Shown one piece after another: positions 1 to 10,417 of a stretch of DNA of 64,000 nt. Within the stretch, counting starts at the first letter, position 1, and each line of letters opens with the position of its first letter. The stretch lies in contig JASISA010000009.1 in NCBI GenBank assembly GCA_031771865.1, positions 1,116,001-1,180,000 on the forward strand. The letters run 5' to 3'. The stretch comes from Nothophaeocryptopus gaeumannii (lineage: Eukaryota; Ascomycota; Dothideomycetes; Mycosphaerellales; Mycosphaerellaceae). Made by a program: the position numbers and the translations under genes. The notes beneath the pieces were generated by a model. The model was not told the DNA's origin, made no database searches, and saw only the letters and a list, made by a program, of their open reading frames with translations.

Positions 1-2
1 AG

Positions 3-293
3 AAACTCAACGAGGCGATTATGGTGTTGAACAAGTCACTGCAGGTACGTGTGTTCGACGGCATCAACTTCCGGAATGCGTTCCCCTATCTCAGGGAGCG
101 TTTCGCTGACTGTCTTTTAGGAGATCAACATCCAAAACATGAACGTCGAACTCGTTGCGCAAATGTTCAAGAACTATCAGAGTAATGTACTCTTTCATTT
201 AGAAGGTATGCATCTACACCCAACATTATCTCGTCACCAAACGCCCAGCTCACTGCTTATGCAGCAACGGACAGTCTGAAGGAGCCGTCTTGA
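3..293 (+). CDS. dad4: DASH complex subunit Dad4, 3' part (5' end outside window)
   Basis: Dad4 is a small subunit of the DASH/Dam1 ring that couples kinetochores to spindle microtubules. Three exons read through: 3-44, 121-205 and 265-293, separated by GT-AG introns of 76 and 59 bases. The 51 visible residues start KLNEAIMVLNKSLQ, continue EINIQNMNVELVAQMFKNYQ and end LEATDSLKEPS, which is the highly conserved Dad4 core and C-terminus. The family is about 72 residues long, so roughly the first 20 lie upstream of the window. Both splice joins keep the family sequence unbroken, including the Ala codon split across the second intron. The gene is convergent with the NST1-like gene to its right. 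Confidence 0.93.
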
Positions 294-697
294 GGACACG
301 CATGAAATGGCATACGTTGAGAGAGACTGGGCTGGACCTAAATTTTGCCGGCGAGACGTTTGTTCATGGAGAGAGGTACCCAGGTGGCACATTTCGCGAG
401 GCACATCACAGAGACGAGAGCCATAGAACGAGAGACAAAATGCAGCTCGGCGCCAACACGGCAACCGAGAGTATTGCTTCATTTGAAGAAGGTACTGCGT
501 GATAAGAGTGAACGCAGTCCAAGAGTATCAGAGAAGCCAGCCAGCTCCTCGTAGCAACAGGCAAAAAGTACCGAGAGGCATGAGAGACGCGGCGCCGCGA
601 AACAGTCCGCCGTCCCTTGCCATTTCCAAGCGTCAGTAATTGTGAAGTCATAAGCCTAATCCTCCGGAGGAGCAAGAGCTGGTACACCGATGCCGCC
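294..697. other. Convergent 3' intergenic region
   Basis: This 404-base stretch separates the stop codons of dad4 and the NST1-like gene. I see no coding signal beyond short open frames. It presumably carries both 3' untranslated regions. Confidence 0.6.
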
Positions 698-3600
698 CTA
701 CAAGCCAGGAGTGCCCACCGCACCCAAGCTCTGGAAGCCGCCTGGTGCTCTGCCCATCCCCGGAGCACCAAAGCCAGTCGCGGGAGAAGTCTTGCTCGGC
801 ATGGGCGAGCCGATCTCACCGAGGCCAGAATGATGACGGCCTTGATCAGGCGTGGCGGCACCTGCCTCCCACTTGGCAGCAGCGATTGCCCCGTCATCGC
901 CCTTTTGGATGTGCAGCTCACCTCCGCCGTTTTGGCTATCGCCCTCCGTCTCGCAAATAGCCTCGATCTCGTTCAGACTTGGCGGAGCGTCAAGCTGTCC
1001 GTGATTCTGGGATTCGATGTGTCGAAGGATAGCGCCAATGGGTTGGTAGCCATCGCTCTCGCCCTGACTATTCGTCGACATATCACGGCATGCTTTGCAG
1101 AGCATTACTCGCAACGTCAAAGGCCTGCTCGCAGGAGCCCGGTGCATTGAAGGGACCATCGAGCCGAATTGACCATTCGCAGCAAAGGCAGCATTGTTGT
1201 TGCCCCAGCTACTTCCTGGAGGAGGCAAGTTGCCCCACCCTGGTTGTCCTAGTCCAGGACTTGATCCAAATGGCATTGCGGGAGTGCCCCATGAGCTGCC
1301 CGGAGCGCCAAATCCACCAACAGGAGCACCAAATCCGCCAATTTGTCCAATACCCGCACCCGGGATATTGATCCCGCGTGATTGCGCCGGAATGCTCGAG
1401 TGCCGTCTGTTGTCGGCAGGATTTGCAGGAATTGGCTCGTCGGTGTCGTCCAGCAGGGCAGAGCTTCCAAGATGCTTGGAAAGATCGTCCAATTCGGGAT
1501 TGGATTCGTTACGATCAGTCCCAGGTCGCACGCTGCTTGGCCTCTGAATTGGCGCAGGGCGTGCTATTGGCTGATTCGCTGCGGATTCAAATCTCTCCTT
1601 GTCAGTAGACGTCTGGCGGGAATGACTACGCACATTCTGTCGCTGTGCATCTGGCTGACCGATGGGCGATGTTTGACTTGGCGGATGATGTTGCCCAAAG
1701 CCCGGCGGAGGCTGCTGATTCATACCACCAGGGCCATCGAACGGGAAGCCTCTGCCTTGTGGCATCATTCCAGGAGGCGGTCCCAGACCATTCATGCCAG
1801 GACCGAAAGACATGCGGTTAGGGAAACCCATTGGCGGTCCTTGATTTGGGAACATTGGCATCGGTCCTCGCTGGCCCATTCCAGGAGGCATCGGGCCTTG
1901 AGGACCTGGAAAGGCTGGGAATCCAAATGGAGGCATCCCGCCAAAGCCATGATGTTGCGGATGCGGCATACCGGGAGGTGCTTGCATCGGGTGCTGGTGC
2001 AGCGGGGATGGTGTCGGCATCGGGTGTTGATTTTGCTGACCTGGTTGCGGATTGCTCGGCTTCTGCATAATTTGTTTGGGCTGGATTGAAGCTTGTTGCG
2101 GTCCGACACTTCCGGGCGACGAAGACTTGCTTGGCGCGCTCGACAGCTGGGAGTGTGCCTGCTTCGGCGAGGAGGCATGCGAGCCTTGGTGCGAGGCTTG
2201 TCTTGGCTTCGAGGGTGTCGGTGCCTTGGGATTTGCTGGCGTGGCAATCGATGGATGAGGCGAAGAAATGCTTGATGGTGTCTGCTTGCCGTAGACACCA
2301 GGTATCGCCACTTGGTGAATACCAGGTTGAGACGGTCGCTTTGCCAGGGCGGGTGGATGCGAAGAGAGTGGTGGTTGCGAGCCTTGCTGCGCGGTCTTCT
2401 CGCGATCTTTGGCATCCTTCTCAGCTTTCGCTTTCGCCTCGCGCTCTTTCCTCTCCTTCTCCTCGTGAGCCTTGCGCTCTCGAGCTTCCTTCTCACGGGC
2501 TTCTCGCTCCTCACGCTCTCGCTTTCGTGCTTCCTCTTTCCGAGCCTTCTCGGCGGCCTTTTGCTCTTTTGCCTTTCGCTCAGCTTCTTCCCGCCTTTGC
2601 TGCTCTTCTTGCAATCGGCGCTGCTTCTCAGCCTCTTTACGCGCTTTCTCCTCTTCTTGCTTCTTCTTCTCCTCCTCTCGCTTCTTCCGCTGTTCCTCCT
2701 TCTTTCGCCTCTGCTCCTCTAACTTCTTCTCTTCGGCCTCCCGCAACCGCGCTTCCTCAGCAGCTTTATCGGCGTCTCGTTTCGCCTTTTCTTCTGCCTT
2801 AGCCAGCTGTTGCTGCTTCTTCTTCTCTTTCTTCTTCTGCGCATCCCGCTGCTTCTTGGCTTCCTTCTGAGCGGTCAGAGTCTGTTCATTTTCGAGTTCC
2901 TCCAATAGTTTCTGTTGTCTCTCGGAAGCGACTTTCTCACGATACGCTTTAAGGACTCGCTGTTCGAACATTCGAGCCGCAAAAATTTGAAACATTCGTC
3001 TCCCTTCCTGCATTCGTTGTTCCTCGGTTAGCCCGCCCTGTTCATCATCAGTTTCGACATGTGAGAGACTTGCCACTTCAATGTCACCCACCATCTCGTC
3101 CTCTTCGTCCATGTCATCATCGTATTCTTCTTGCGAATCATACGACGCCTCTTCATCGTCGAATTCGTCGCCCGCCGCAAGCGAGTCCTCGTGGCCGTAG
3201 CCGTCGTCGGGTGGGTATCCGGAATGATGTTCGGCTTCATATGCAGAGCGATTCTCACGCTGCATCCGCCGCTCGGCCAGCTGCTCCATCATGTCGATGA
3301 ATTTACGCCCGTCGTTCTTCAGCAGATCGTCAGCTACCGTGAGGAGATTGTCTGCATTACCCTTTAGCCCGGCTCTCAATTTCTCAACCCATGGAGTTAG
3401 GATACCTTTGACAGTCAGATGCGAGCCAAAGTTGAAGAAATCGGGAACTCCAGGATGCCCGCGCGGAGGCTCGGGTTCTGGATCCAGATCGTCATCTGAG
3501 TACTCTTCTTCTTCTTCTTCGTCACTGTATTCATCCTCTTCCTCGTCCTCCTCACTGTAGTCCTCGTCTTCGTCCAAGTGCTCGTGAACTTGACTCGTTC

Positions 3601-4456
3601 GGTGGTGAGGATGAGAATGGGAATGAGGGTGAGGCGGCTGCAAAGGCGGCGGAGGAGTCGCGAGCGGGTGCGGAGGCCGGTGTTGCAAGGGAGGTGGCAT
3701 CAGGCCGTCGGCAGAGGGCAAGGGTGGATGGTCGTGGTGTGCATATTGCTCGAGTTCCTCGTAGTAGCCCTCATAGAGCACTTCCAGCTCCTCCTCGATG
3801 GCTGTGCGCTTGCGACCGCAAACAGTACAGGAGCATGAATGCTTCTGTTGCTGCTTCATCTTCTTAAGAACTGCCTCCTTCTCGATTTTGAGTAATTCTT
3901 TCCGCGCTTCCTCACTTAGACTGAGCCAGAACTCTTTGATATTCTGTCGCTCCTGGGCTGTGCTGGTGTTCCAGATGGGGTCGTAAGAGTGGCCACGGTG
4001 AGGAATTGGCGGTCCGCGTTGGGAGCTCGGTATGGGAGGGTGTACGTGGTGGCCGAGAGGACTAAGCACATTGGGGTCATATGCGCCGTGGCTGTGAGCA
4101 CTATTGGATTTCTTCTTCTTCTTGTTCTTCTTCTTGCCCTGCACAGGAAGAGGCGGCGGGTAAACTCCATTACTTGACGGGGCGTGCGGTACGTAGTCGT
4201 TCTCGTCAGCGTACTCGGCTTCGACTTCGGAGTCATAATCCTCGTCGTCCTCGTCGTATCGGAGAGCGTCCTCGTCATAACCAACCTCGGCGGGCTGGCC
4301 TCCTGCAAGCGGTGGGGGCATCTGAGCAGCGCTCTTGGCAGCCTGTTTCGCGCGTCGCTTTTGCTTCTTGCGGTTGCCGCCCACCACTCCCTTGGGCGGA
4401 CCCGTTATGACGCCGTTGGAGGGTGGAGGGGGGAGTTTCGAGGTGTTTGTCGCCAT
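698..4456 (-). CDS. nst1: NST1-like stress response protein
   Basis: A 1252-residue single-exon protein with the NST1 layout. It has a basic KKQKRR N-terminus, several long acidic tracts, and a charged coiled-coil of Glu/Lys/Arg repeats in the middle (about residues 520-720). A Gln/Pro/Gly/Met-rich region follows, and near the C-terminus comes the conserved block RPLTLRVMLCKACRDM with a later ICETEG motif. NST1 is linked to salt tolerance and to mRNA processing factors in yeast, and probably acts in the cytoplasm. I chose the start at 4456 because its context is GCCACCATGG. An in-frame ATG at 4498 would add 14 residues in a poorer context. Low complexity makes the middle uninformative for homology, so the call rests on overall architecture and the C-terminal block. 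Confidence 0.82.
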   Translation of the reverse strand: MATNTSKLPPPPSNGVITGPPKGVVGGNRKKQKRRAKQAAKSAAQMPPPLAGGQPAEVGYDEDALRYDEDDEDYDSEVEAEYADENDYVPHAPSSNGVYPPPLPVQGKKKNKKKKKSNSAHSHGAYDPNVLSPLGHHVHPPIPSSQRGPPIPHRGHSYDPIWNTSTAQERQNIKEFWLSLSEEARKELLKIEKEAVLKKMKQQQKHSCSCTVCGRKRTAIEEELEVLYEGYYEELEQYAHHDHPPLPSADGLMPPPLQHRPPHPLATPPPPLQPPHPHSHSHPHHRTSQVHEHLDEDEDYSEEDEEEDEYSDEEEEEEYSDDDLDPEPEPPRGHPGVPDFFNFGSHLTVKGILTPWVEKLRAGLKGNADNLLTVADDLLKNDGRKFIDMMEQLAERRMQRENRSAYEAEHHSGYPPDDGYGHEDSLAAGDEFDDEEASYDSQEEYDDDMDEEDEMVGDIEVASLSHVETDDEQGGLTEEQRMQEGRRMFQIFAARMFEQRVLKAYREKVASERQQKLLEELENEQTLTAQKEAKKQRDAQKKKEKKKQQQLAKAEEKAKRDADKAAEEARLREAEEKKLEEQRRKKEEQRKKREEEKKKQEEEKARKEAEKQRRLQEEQQRREEAERKAKEQKAAEKARKEEARKREREEREAREKEARERKAHEEKERKEREAKAKAEKDAKDREKTAQQGSQPPLSSHPPALAKRPSQPGIHQVAIPGVYGKQTPSSISSPHPSIATPANPKAPTPSKPRQASHQGSHASSPKQAHSQLSSAPSKSSSPGSVGPQQASIQPKQIMQKPSNPQPGQQNQHPMPTPSPLHQHPMQAPPGMPHPQHHGFGGMPPFGFPAFPGPQGPMPPGMGQRGPMPMFPNQGPPMGFPNRMSFGPGMNGLGPPPGMMPQGRGFPFDGPGGMNQQPPPGFGQHHPPSQTSPIGQPDAQRQNVRSHSRQTSTDKERFESAANQPIARPAPIQRPSSVRPGTDRNESNPELDDLSKHLGSSALLDDTDEPIPANPADNRRHSSIPAQSRGINIPGAGIGQIGGFGAPVGGFGAPGSSWGTPAMPFGSSPGLGQPGWGNLPPPGSSWGNNNAAFAANGQFGSMVPSMHRAPASRPLTLRVMLCKACRDMSTNSQGESDGYQPIGAILRHIESQNHGQLDAPPSLNEIEAICETEGDSQNGGGELHIQKGDDGAIAAAKWEAGAATPDQGRHHSGLGEIGSPMPSKTSPATGFGAPGMGRAPGGFQSLGAVGTPGL

Positions 4457-5451
4457 GGTGGCGCTCGCTACGGGCGGAGAGAAGTTCGGAGGAAGCACCT
4501 ACGACTGTCAGAGGTCAGTCACGAGCTGACGGTGGGTGGTGGATGTTGTATGGGTCTTCGGATATGGTCTCGTGTGCGGCCAGTAAGGTGCGTACCTTGG
4601 TGCTATTGCCCAGCTTTGTGATGCAATTCGGCGGGCAATCACGTCGCGCGCTGTCGGGGAGGAATCGAGCAGTGTTATCGGTGCTCTTCCATTCACTAGG
4701 CGGCATGAGGTGGCTTTAAAGGCAGAGAGGGGTGGTGGTGAGAGAATAGGTGTGGCTGTGATGAGCTGGATGCTCGACGTGGGCTACTTGGGCTCGGAAC
4801 TGCCCGCTGGTCAAACGCCAAGAAGGGCAGCGAGGCCTGTGAAGCGGAGCCAACATCGAAGAGCTCGCCGAACGTTGACAATCGCTTCTCACTTTCACAC
4901 AACTGAACCACAACACTCCGAGACCATCCACCGATACGCACGCCGCCTGTCAATCGCTCGTAACAGCAGCCGTTCTCCGCGACACCACCACCCTCCGCTG
5001 CATCGCTCTTGCCCCCCTTCCTGCCGGACTTCGTAATCAGTCCCCGTTCTAGCTGCAAGAGTTGGGCGCGCAAGTTTCGAAACAATCCCATTGCACTACG
5101 CTACTCAATCCGCCACACTCGACCCATTCGAGATCCAAAACGCTCTCACAAACAGCCTCCCATAGAAAAATATCAACGACAGAGCTGCCTGCCTGCTACC
5201 TACCTCACCTTACCTCACCTGTCCGCGACTCAAAGATCTCACCACTCCATCGAGACCCTGCATCGTCCCGCTACCCGAAGGCGGAGTCCGCGCCGGTACA
5301 CGTGTGAAGTCTGTGCGAGTGAGCAGCATAAGAGTAATCCGGAAACCTTGGTCGACGACTGAGTCGGAAGAGAGGCAGCTAGTCTGCGCAAGCAGAGTTG
5401 TTACTACATTGACCGAGCGCAAGCCGAGCCTCGCAGGCCGCGAATCTCACC
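4457..5451. promoter_or_regulatory. Divergent promoter region between nst1 and rho2
   Basis: About 1 kb lies between the divergent NST1-like and Rho2-type starts. It contains a small imperfect duplication near 5200-5220 (two copies of CTTACCTCAC-like sequence) and pyrimidine-rich tracts before the Rho2 start. I recognise no specific operator. It should hold both promoters and 5' leaders. Confidence 0.5.
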
Positions 5452-6239
5452 ATGGCACAACAGGACCAACAAGTAATGCGGAGGTACGCGTAGACATGCC
5501 AGATAAGACTTCGCACCGAAATCATACTAATTGCACATACAGAAAGCTCGTCATTATTGGAGACGGTGCTTGCGGAAAGACTTCATTGCTGTCCGTCTTC
5601 ACATTGGGTTACTTTCCAACAGTATGAACAGCCACTTCATACGCTTGACATGCGCTCATCTTGCTAACATTGACCAGCGATATGTCCCAACAGTGTTCGA
5701 GAATTATGTGACTGACTGCCGCGTCGACGGCAAGTCCGTTCAATTGGCTCTCTGGGATACAGCAGGCCAAGAAGACTACGAACGTCTACGACCGCTGGCT
5801 TACTCTCAAGCCCATGTCATCCTCATAGCATTCTCAGTCTCGAGTCCGGATTCTTTACACAACATCACAACGAAATGGTGCGTCATTACTAACCACAGAC
5901 TTTCCCTACCGCCTTCACTTTCACCTACTAACGCTTCTTATCTCAAGGCATCCCGAAGTCCTCGATCGCTGCCCCGGCGTACCCATCATCCTCGTCGGCC
6001 TGAAAAAGGATCTCCGCGATGATCCCGTTGCCCAAGAAGAAATGCGAAAACGTTCCGAGAAATTCCTGACGCCTGATGAAGGTGAAGATGTCCGTAAGAG
6101 GATAGGCGCAAAGAAATATCTGGAATGCTCCAGTTTGACGGGCGAGGGTGTCGACGATGTTTTTGAGGCAGCAACGAGGCAGAGCTTGCTGAGCGGAGGG
6201 AGAGAAGAGGGAGGCAGGGGATGCTGTGTTATACTGTAA
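5452..6239 (+). CDS. rho2: Rho-family GTPase, Rho2 type
   Basis: Four exons (5452-5483, 5543-5621, 5678-5877, 5948-6239) give a 200-residue small GTPase. Visible motifs are the P-loop GDGACGKTSLL, the switch I segment YVPTVFENYV, WDTAGQEDYERLRPL in switch II, and the SAK-equivalent LECSSLTGEGVDDVF. The protein ends CVIL, a CaaX box whose final Leu favours geranylgeranylation. Rho2 acts at the plasma membrane in cell-wall integrity and polarised growth, upstream of protein kinase C and alpha-glucan synthesis. Residues such as VTDCRVDGKSVQLALWDTAG fit Rho2 rather than Rho1, Rho3 or Cdc42. All three introns split the gene without disturbing the family alignment, one of them just after the GYFPT segment. 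Confidence 0.93.
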
Positions 6240-9029
6240 GACGCGGAAGAGAGGAGGTAGGAAGAGGCGAGAAGACCAGGCGCGCGTGTCAGGGCCAGGA
6301 CCATAGAAGAATGCTTGAGGCAGGAAGGAATCTCGCAAGATGAGATGAGGAAGGAGCATGAGCTTAGCAGTCACAGCCAACAAGATGCATCAGCGCATAA
6401 AAGGAAAGCGTGCACAGCAAGCAAAGCAAGGCAAGCCAAGAATTTATGAATTGCATACATGGCGCAACATTGACCTGCTATGCGGAGTATGATATGATAG
6501 AAGGCGTCGGAAAAGTTCAGGAACTGAGCGATCTCTGGTTTGATGGGCACATTCGTGGGAGCCAGGGGAGAATGGACGGAGGAGCTGGTGGATGGGCATC
6601 TAGCGATGGAGCAACAGTCGTTCATTACAGGGCGCGTATTGTATCTTCATGGATATAATCTAATGACTTTGTTTGATACCAGCACTCAGAGGACCATCAT
6701 TCTCATTAATATCATAAGCTGGCAATGCCTTCCCACTGCCCTCCTCATTCACCCATCTCAATCACTTCTAAACCAGCGGTACCTTTATATCCAACACACC
6801 AGCCATCCCCATAACGCTTTCCTCGTCCGCGAAAGCAACTCCTGCGAAGATAATCATCCCTCTCGCTCAGCCTTTCATACCCAATATCGAATCTATGGCG
6901 ACACTTCAACCTAGTCCTCAACACACATCCAACCATCCCCACCTCATCCTCACTCGCTTTCCGCCTTGCCCAGGACTTCCGTACCACGCTTCAGTCGCGA
7001 AACCAGCATCGTGCGAAGTCGAACATTACGACTCGATATTGGGCGAATATGAATGGGGAGGGACTCTGTGGTATACATGTCGGTTGATGGGTAGTCATAC
7101 CTGGTGGATGAGGAGCCTTCGACCTCGTGACAATGAAACACCAAGGTCCAAGGCCCTGGTTGAACACAGGGAGATAGTGTTATGCGCGAACACTTTGATA
7201 TGATGTAGTATCTTCGCATATATCGTCTCATTGCCAGATCTCAGTCGCATGGCCAACGTCTGGCCTTCACAGTGACCTGTCATAGTGTGGTCTTCAACTG
7301 ATGATCTTCAGCCTTGTTTTTGTTCGAGCTGAGTGTGTTTGATGGAGATGCAGCCGCGATGATTGTGTGCGTCCCGTGGTATAGATCTTAGGATGCGATG
7401 CTGCTGTTGTTGTGCGAAGGAAGGAGCGACGATGATTAAATATGTCCGTGCATTACTAGCAACAACCGGTATATGCGTGCCCTCCGCTGTCCTCAAGGCA
7501 AAGGTTTTGCAGTAGTGAGGGCTGCGACTGAGCAGTCGAGCATGGGTCGTGGATAGACTGACAGTGTTGCGAAGAAGGATGTAGGTAGGAGTATGTAAAT
7601 GAGAGAATGCGGATCGTTTCCGAGGCGTGGCGTGAAGGATGAGGTTGACACAAGGTTAAAGAAAGAGCAGCTCGCGACTTCCCTGTTATGCTTCCTTCCT
7701 GTTTTGGCGCTGCCCTCGCACATGTGACAGACCCACATCTGTTCGCCGATGGCCGACCTCTTGTCGTCGTTAGAGGTTCGGTATCTCTTATATATGAACT
7801 GTCCTGTTCTGTTGTCCTACCTGCTCAAAAGCGAAGGAAGCTGGCACCTCTTGCTGGGGTCATTCAGGGCTGTAACACGCCAGATGATTACTCTGGTCAG
7901 GAGTCTTGAAAGAAATAAATTGGATGCCGTTGAGAAAGTACTGCTGGTCAGTAGATAGATCGTGGTTCTAAGGCCAAGCAAAGAAGGCGAAAAAGTGACA
8001 GGAAAGCGTGAGAATAAATGCCGAACAAGTCCTGGCCTGCTCGGGCGGAAGACTTATCTCGAGAATATGGGTCCCGATCGATCACCGCGGCAGGCGGTCA
8101 GCTGTAATCAAGCAGCCGAATGCGCCATAGAGGTTGCTTACTTGAGTTCGGGCAATATGAAAATGAGGTTCCAGTCTCGATATCATCCAAGCTAGTGGAT
8201 GATGCTGTATTTCGTAGGTAGTGTTGATGAATTACCCCATTCACACAACGGTGTTCGTCGAGTGGCAAGCTTCAACAGATGTTGGTTGCATCTGTCTTAA
8301 TTGCAAACGGCCCTACTGATAGTGTTAATATGTACGAGCGGAAGTCTAGAGTGCGCAATAATAGAAAATGCCGATCTCGTCTGGAGACATTCTGTCTCTA
8401 CACCAAGCATCTCCACCTGAGTGTCTGGTGCTACTATAGGATGTTGAGGCGTACACGACAGCCATGCTTTTCGTCGTAGTCTCTCGAGACTTGCACTGCC
8501 GCCATGCAAATCTGGCATGACTTCAGTTCAATTCGCGGCCGTCTGAGCCTTGCATTCCTACATCGCGACTGCACATGGACCCTCGCGGCGTCTGAAACGG
8601 CAGTATGCTCGATGGCGCTGGAAGGAGAAAGGTTTTAAGAGGGACGTTGCGACAAAGTCTCACAAGCGCAAAAGCTGGAGTCGTTGATACTCGATCCTTA
8701 GGTTTATTGGCTCGATTGGTCCACGTGAAAGTCTTGCAAGATGTCGATCGCCAGCCGAGCAAAGAGCGAGCGAGTGAAGTCGATCCTGACGCACGTGAAG
8801 GGGGCTCAAAGCGGAAAGCGCAGACAGGGGTCTGGTGCGACGTTTGTGCCAGCAAGACCCTGACTAAAAAATCTCGACTTCCTCGTCGACATGGCGTTAG
8901 GAGCCGCACCACGCTGCGAGCAACGGTTCGGCTCATCAGGCTGCCATCCCGGCCACTCGCATGCAGTCATGCAGCCTGTCGTGCATATTGCACGCCAAAG
9001 TATGCTGTGACTCAACTTTTTCAGCTCTT
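6240..9029. other. Gene-poor stretch downstream of rho2
   Basis: No open frame here has recognisable domain content. The longest frames (for example 8605-9054 plus, 8523-8936 minus) lack family motifs and look like chance. The first few hundred bases are presumably the rho2 3' UTR. No tRNA or repeat was seen. Confidence 0.5.
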
Positions 9030-9660
9030 GTACACGTGTGAAAGAGCATCGTAAGCCAACGGTATATGCCAGCGTTGCGAGCTTGGCTCTGAGTGCGATG
9101 TGGTTGTCAGACATTCGCTGGAAGAGCCGGAATCTGGTCCGAGTAATAATGAAGCCGCCGTATCGTTGCTTGCCCCTGAGGCTGCGGAGGATTTCCCCAA
9201 GTTGCGTCGCCTGGAACAGATCACTGAGGCCTTTTCTGCTTCAAGCAGCATGCTGTAGGCGAAGGATTGACTGGCTCTGTCGACGTTGTACTCGATTTGC
9301 TCCAGCTGATGAAGAAGGGCCAGCACTGTCTTGATGTCCTACACTCGCGTTTGCTGACATTGGACATCAGGCGGTAGCAGGTGGTACCCCAGTGTGTCTC
9401 TGACTCTTTGGTGATAAACTCGTGTCCATGATGAGAGTTGGTCTGATCTCCGATCACAGGCCTTGCTGTTAGTCTCTCCGGGGCTCCCTGCCTTGCATAT
9501 GGAACGCTCATTATTGGTCGGTTTGAAAGCGGCCCAAACTCTGGCAAAAATATGCATCATGGCCCACGCGAGCAATGCCACAGCGCTGCAGCACTCTTTC
9601 CCTGTGCAACAACATGGCAGTGACTGAAGAGGAAGTGAAGGTCGAGCTGCTGAGCACCGC
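9030..9660 (+). pseudogene. Possible decayed Zn2Cys6 (AflR-like) regulator
   Basis: Short segments in different frames resemble a zinc-cluster regulator in order. A frame around 9035-9065 reads EHRKPTV. After a TA-dinucleotide slip, a frame from 9067 gives CQRCELGSECDVVV, like the second half of a Zn2Cys6 domain but with one residue fewer than usual before the last Cys. After a stop near 9255 a third frame gives DVVLDLLQLMKKGQHCLDVL. This resembles the regulatory helix region of AflR-type proteins, and it ends at another stop near 9368. No single intact frame or plausible intron set joins them. The call rests on motif resemblance alone and may be wrong. Confidence 0.3.
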
Positions 9661-10417
9661 GATCGGCTGGTGATGCTGGACAGATCAAGTGTAGATTCTA
9701 TAAAGAAAGAGATGTAGTGTGAGTGGTGAAGGCAGGGTAGCCTTACCGGGGTGATGGATTTTCATGCGGGATGCTTTTAGCGCGATCCATGGACCCGAGA
9801 TTTCTAGTCTACACTTCGTCTTCTCCTTTCCCTCCTTCTTACAACAACATCCATACACCAAATACAAGCGACGAAGCGCACATACCACACTCGGTCACAT
9901 ACACAGCGTACATACATCACTTCGTCGTCACCATGCCGCAGGCTGTCGCTGAGCACTAATTCCACCGCTGGAGAGACGGCCACGTGCTGCCTCTTCAGTC
10001 CGGTCACTGCTCAACGAGATTTTCAACTCTATACAACGAATCGTACTCGACTACCCCAAGTTGTCACTTGAAAGTAGTCCCAGAGCCTGTAGTGAGCCTC
10101 AGCGTGCATCCCGCATCCGAGACATCAGGCATCGGCAGTTCCAAGCAGCGTTCGCATACTGCAAACCACGACGAAGTTATAAGGCTTGACCCATTCGAGG
10201 CCAAGTCCACAGTACCCAATACAACAAAGCTCGTTACCCGAAGCGCGCTCCCCGAAGGCGACATACGCGACACAATTCTTGACAGACCATCCAGTGTGCT
10301 CTTCCGCTACGCTGCGTTCTCGACCTTGCCCCTGTTGCACCTGCGACCCGACCTTTACACCTTCAAATAGACTTCGACACACCGAGACATATACCGAACA
10401 CAAAGTGACGAATCGCA
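9661..10417. promoter_or_regulatory. Upstream region of the CRF1-like gene
   Basis: There is no supported gene in these 750 bases, which carry pyrimidine-rich stretches and short open frames only. They probably include the promoter and a long 5' leader of the gene starting at 10418. Confidence 0.4.

Noticed and set aside
1382..2870. Long plus-strand frames opposite the NST1-like gene
   Set aside because: They mirror the Gln/Pro- and Glu/Lys-rich codons of the sense gene and have no independent motif.
8605..9054. 149-residue frame upstream of the zinc-cluster relic
   Set aside because: It has no motif, an unnatural composition, and overlaps a similar antisense frame.
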